The notes under the pieces were generated by a model. The model was not told the DNA's origin and ran no database searches. It worked only from the letters and a program-made list of their open reading frames with translations. A program made the position numbers and the translations under genes. DNA of 64,000 bases from Flavobacterium sp. (GTDB lineage: Bacteria > Bacteroidota > Bacteroidia > Flavobacteriales > Flavobacteriaceae): positions 1,239,001-1,303,000 of the forward strand of contig NZ_JBCNKR010000004.1 of assembly GCF_039595935.1 (NCBI RefSeq), written 5' to 3'. Below, one piece after another: positions 63,086 to 64,000 of this stretch; positions within the stretch are counted from its first letter, which is position 1, and each line of letters opens with the position of its first letter.

Positions 63086-63751
63086 TTAAACCTTTTTAAA
63101 GGCTCTAAACATTTCTCGTTTACCAGGTGGGCCAGCTAATTTTTCGACTGTAAACCCAACAGAAATCATGCTTCTTTTTACAACTCCCCTTGCTGCATAA
63201 GTTACAAGAACCCCATTTGGTTTTAAACTATTGTACATTTTTTGAAAAATCTCAGTACTCCAAAGCTCCGGCTGCACACGATATCCGAAGGCATCAAAGT
63301 AAATCAAATCAAAAATTTCAAAATCGTCAATTTCATCAAAAAATTGTTTCCTTTTAGTTAACGAGAACAGGGCGCTAATTTCGTTTTTCTTGTTCCATTC
63401 TGTTTTATGCATTTTCTCAAAAATGTTGTCAAATTTCAATGCATCCAGTTCAGAAACATAATTCATCTGCAGCACTTCATTTTCATCTATCGGATAAGCT
63501 TCTACCCCAAAATAATCAATTTGCTGTTGTTTTTCTTCAGATTCTAAAAAAGTAATAAACGCATTTAAACCAGTACCAAAACCTATTTCTAAAATAGAAA
63601 CTGGATTATTCTCAAATAATGACAATCCATTCTTTATAAATACGTGTTTTGCTTCTTGTATTGCACCATGTTTTGAATGGTAATTTTCATTCCATTCTTC
63701 CAAATGAATTGTCGTTGAACCATCTAGCGTTTTAATTATTTCTCTTTTCAC
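63086..63751 (-). CDS. mnmD: tRNA 5-methylaminomethyl-2-thiouridine methyltransferase
   Basis: 221 aa. Stand-alone MnmC methyltransferase domain (MnmD): EIGFGTGLNAFITFLES is the SAM motif, LIYFDAFGYRVQPELWS and VTYAARGVVKRSMISVGFTVEKLAGPPGKREM the family marks. It finishes mnm5s2U34 at the tRNA wobble position. The start codon is GTG (63751). Confidence 0.93.
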   Translation of the reverse strand: MKREIIKTLDGSTTIHLEEWNENYHSKHGAIQEAKHVFIKNGLSLFENNPVSILEIGFGTGLNAFITFLESEEKQQQIDYFGVEAYPIDENEVLQMNYVSELDALKFDNIFEKMHKTEWNKKNEISALFSLTKRKQFFDEIDDFEIFDLIYFDAFGYRVQPELWSTEIFQKMYNSLKPNGVLVTYAARGVVKRSMISVGFTVEKLAGPPGKREMFRAFKKV

Positions 63752-64000
63752 AATTTCGAATTTTATAATGGCGATTTCCTGATTTTCAGTCCATTTTAGC
63801 AGTCAAATTTAATTAAAACAAATGCGTAAAGCCTTAAAAAACGATACTTTTTTCATAAATTCTTTATAAAACTTCGCTAAAATTTTAGGTTTATTATAAG
63901 ATAAATAAATCTCAGTCAAACACAGGAATTAATGCAGTTTTACCAAGCAAATAATATATTTTTCCGTAATTTTGCATTTATAAAAACCTATTCTTCACCA
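63752..64000. other. Gap at the window end, promoter of an unseen gene
   Basis: No complete gene. TAATTTTG at 63967-63974 (plus) is an exact -7 element, so a gene probably begins past the window. An ATG at 63932 is open to the end, but it spans this element and is not called. Confidence 0.45.

Noticed and set aside
63932..64000. Partial gene at the window end
   Set aside because: The open frame spans a -7 promoter element and is only 23 codons; more likely upstream DNA of the next gene.

Overview
The window reads as a chromosome segment of a Flavobacterium-like member of the Bacteroidota. The evidence is low G+C DNA, Bacteroidota-type promoters (TTG, then TAnnTTTG about 20 bp downstream), a type IX secretion sorting domain, a bacillithiol gene (bshB1), a menaquinone cluster, and many lipoproteins and secreted proteins with short AT-rich leaders. 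Identification rests on reading motifs and remembered families; no search was run.

Layout. 1-10.2 kb: a truncated SH3-type protein, panB, a pseudouridine synthase, an aldehyde dehydrogenase, a membrane protein, a large hybrid histidine kinase and a zinc peptidase. 10.4-15 kb (mostly minus): tRNA-His, bshB1, an isochorismate synthase, an M48 peptidase and a hotdog thioesterase. 15.2-29.1 kb (mostly plus): a lipoprotein, a secreted nuclease with T9SS tail, purL, a TonB-type receptor and a long-chain acyl-CoA ligase. 46.6-53.1 kb: a MarR regulator followed by a fatty-acid beta-oxidation operon, interrupted by a small four-helix-bundle gene that sits between inverted repeats. 53.4-63.8 kb: a GH18 protein, small secreted proteins, Cu/Zn superoxide dismutase, a LETM1-like protein, carbonic anhydrase with a SulP transporter, dps opposite oxyR, and mnmD.

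The remarkable part is 29.1-46.4 kb, which I read as an RNA-repair island. On the minus strand it holds RtcB RNA ligase, a Ro60/TROVE protein, a slipin (SPFH/Band-7), a small KxDG-type RNA ligase, an ATP-grasp protein, a DEDDh exonuclease and a metallophosphoesterase; a WYL regulator and an HD-domain hydrolase lie on the plus strand. Three structured RNA loci are interleaved with these genes. (a) Between Ro60 and rtcB is an array of six Y-RNA-like units, each with conserved UGUCGU and UACUUCG boxes and a terminal stem. Units 1 and 2 carry a complete circularly permuted tRNA-like module (T-arm, closed acceptor hairpin, D-arm) and units 3 and 5 keep only the T-arm. (b) Upstream of the slipin gene is a long RNA with two tandem permuted tRNA-like modules; the second retains a Leu-type D-arm, a CAA anticodon loop and a long variable arm. 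(c) Upstream of the KxDG ligase are three tRNA genes, each with an oddity. Four copies of one palindrome, ACTGCGCA-N7-TGCGCAGT, lie 7-8 bp from an AAnnTTTG element in front of Ro60, the Y array, rtcB and the slipin RNA. They define a regulon, probably controlled by the WYL protein. A large AT-rich YobI-like NTPase, a probable defence gene, sits inside the island.

Intergenic gaps are unusually rich in palindromic and 7- or 8-nt-periodic repeat families, recorded individually.
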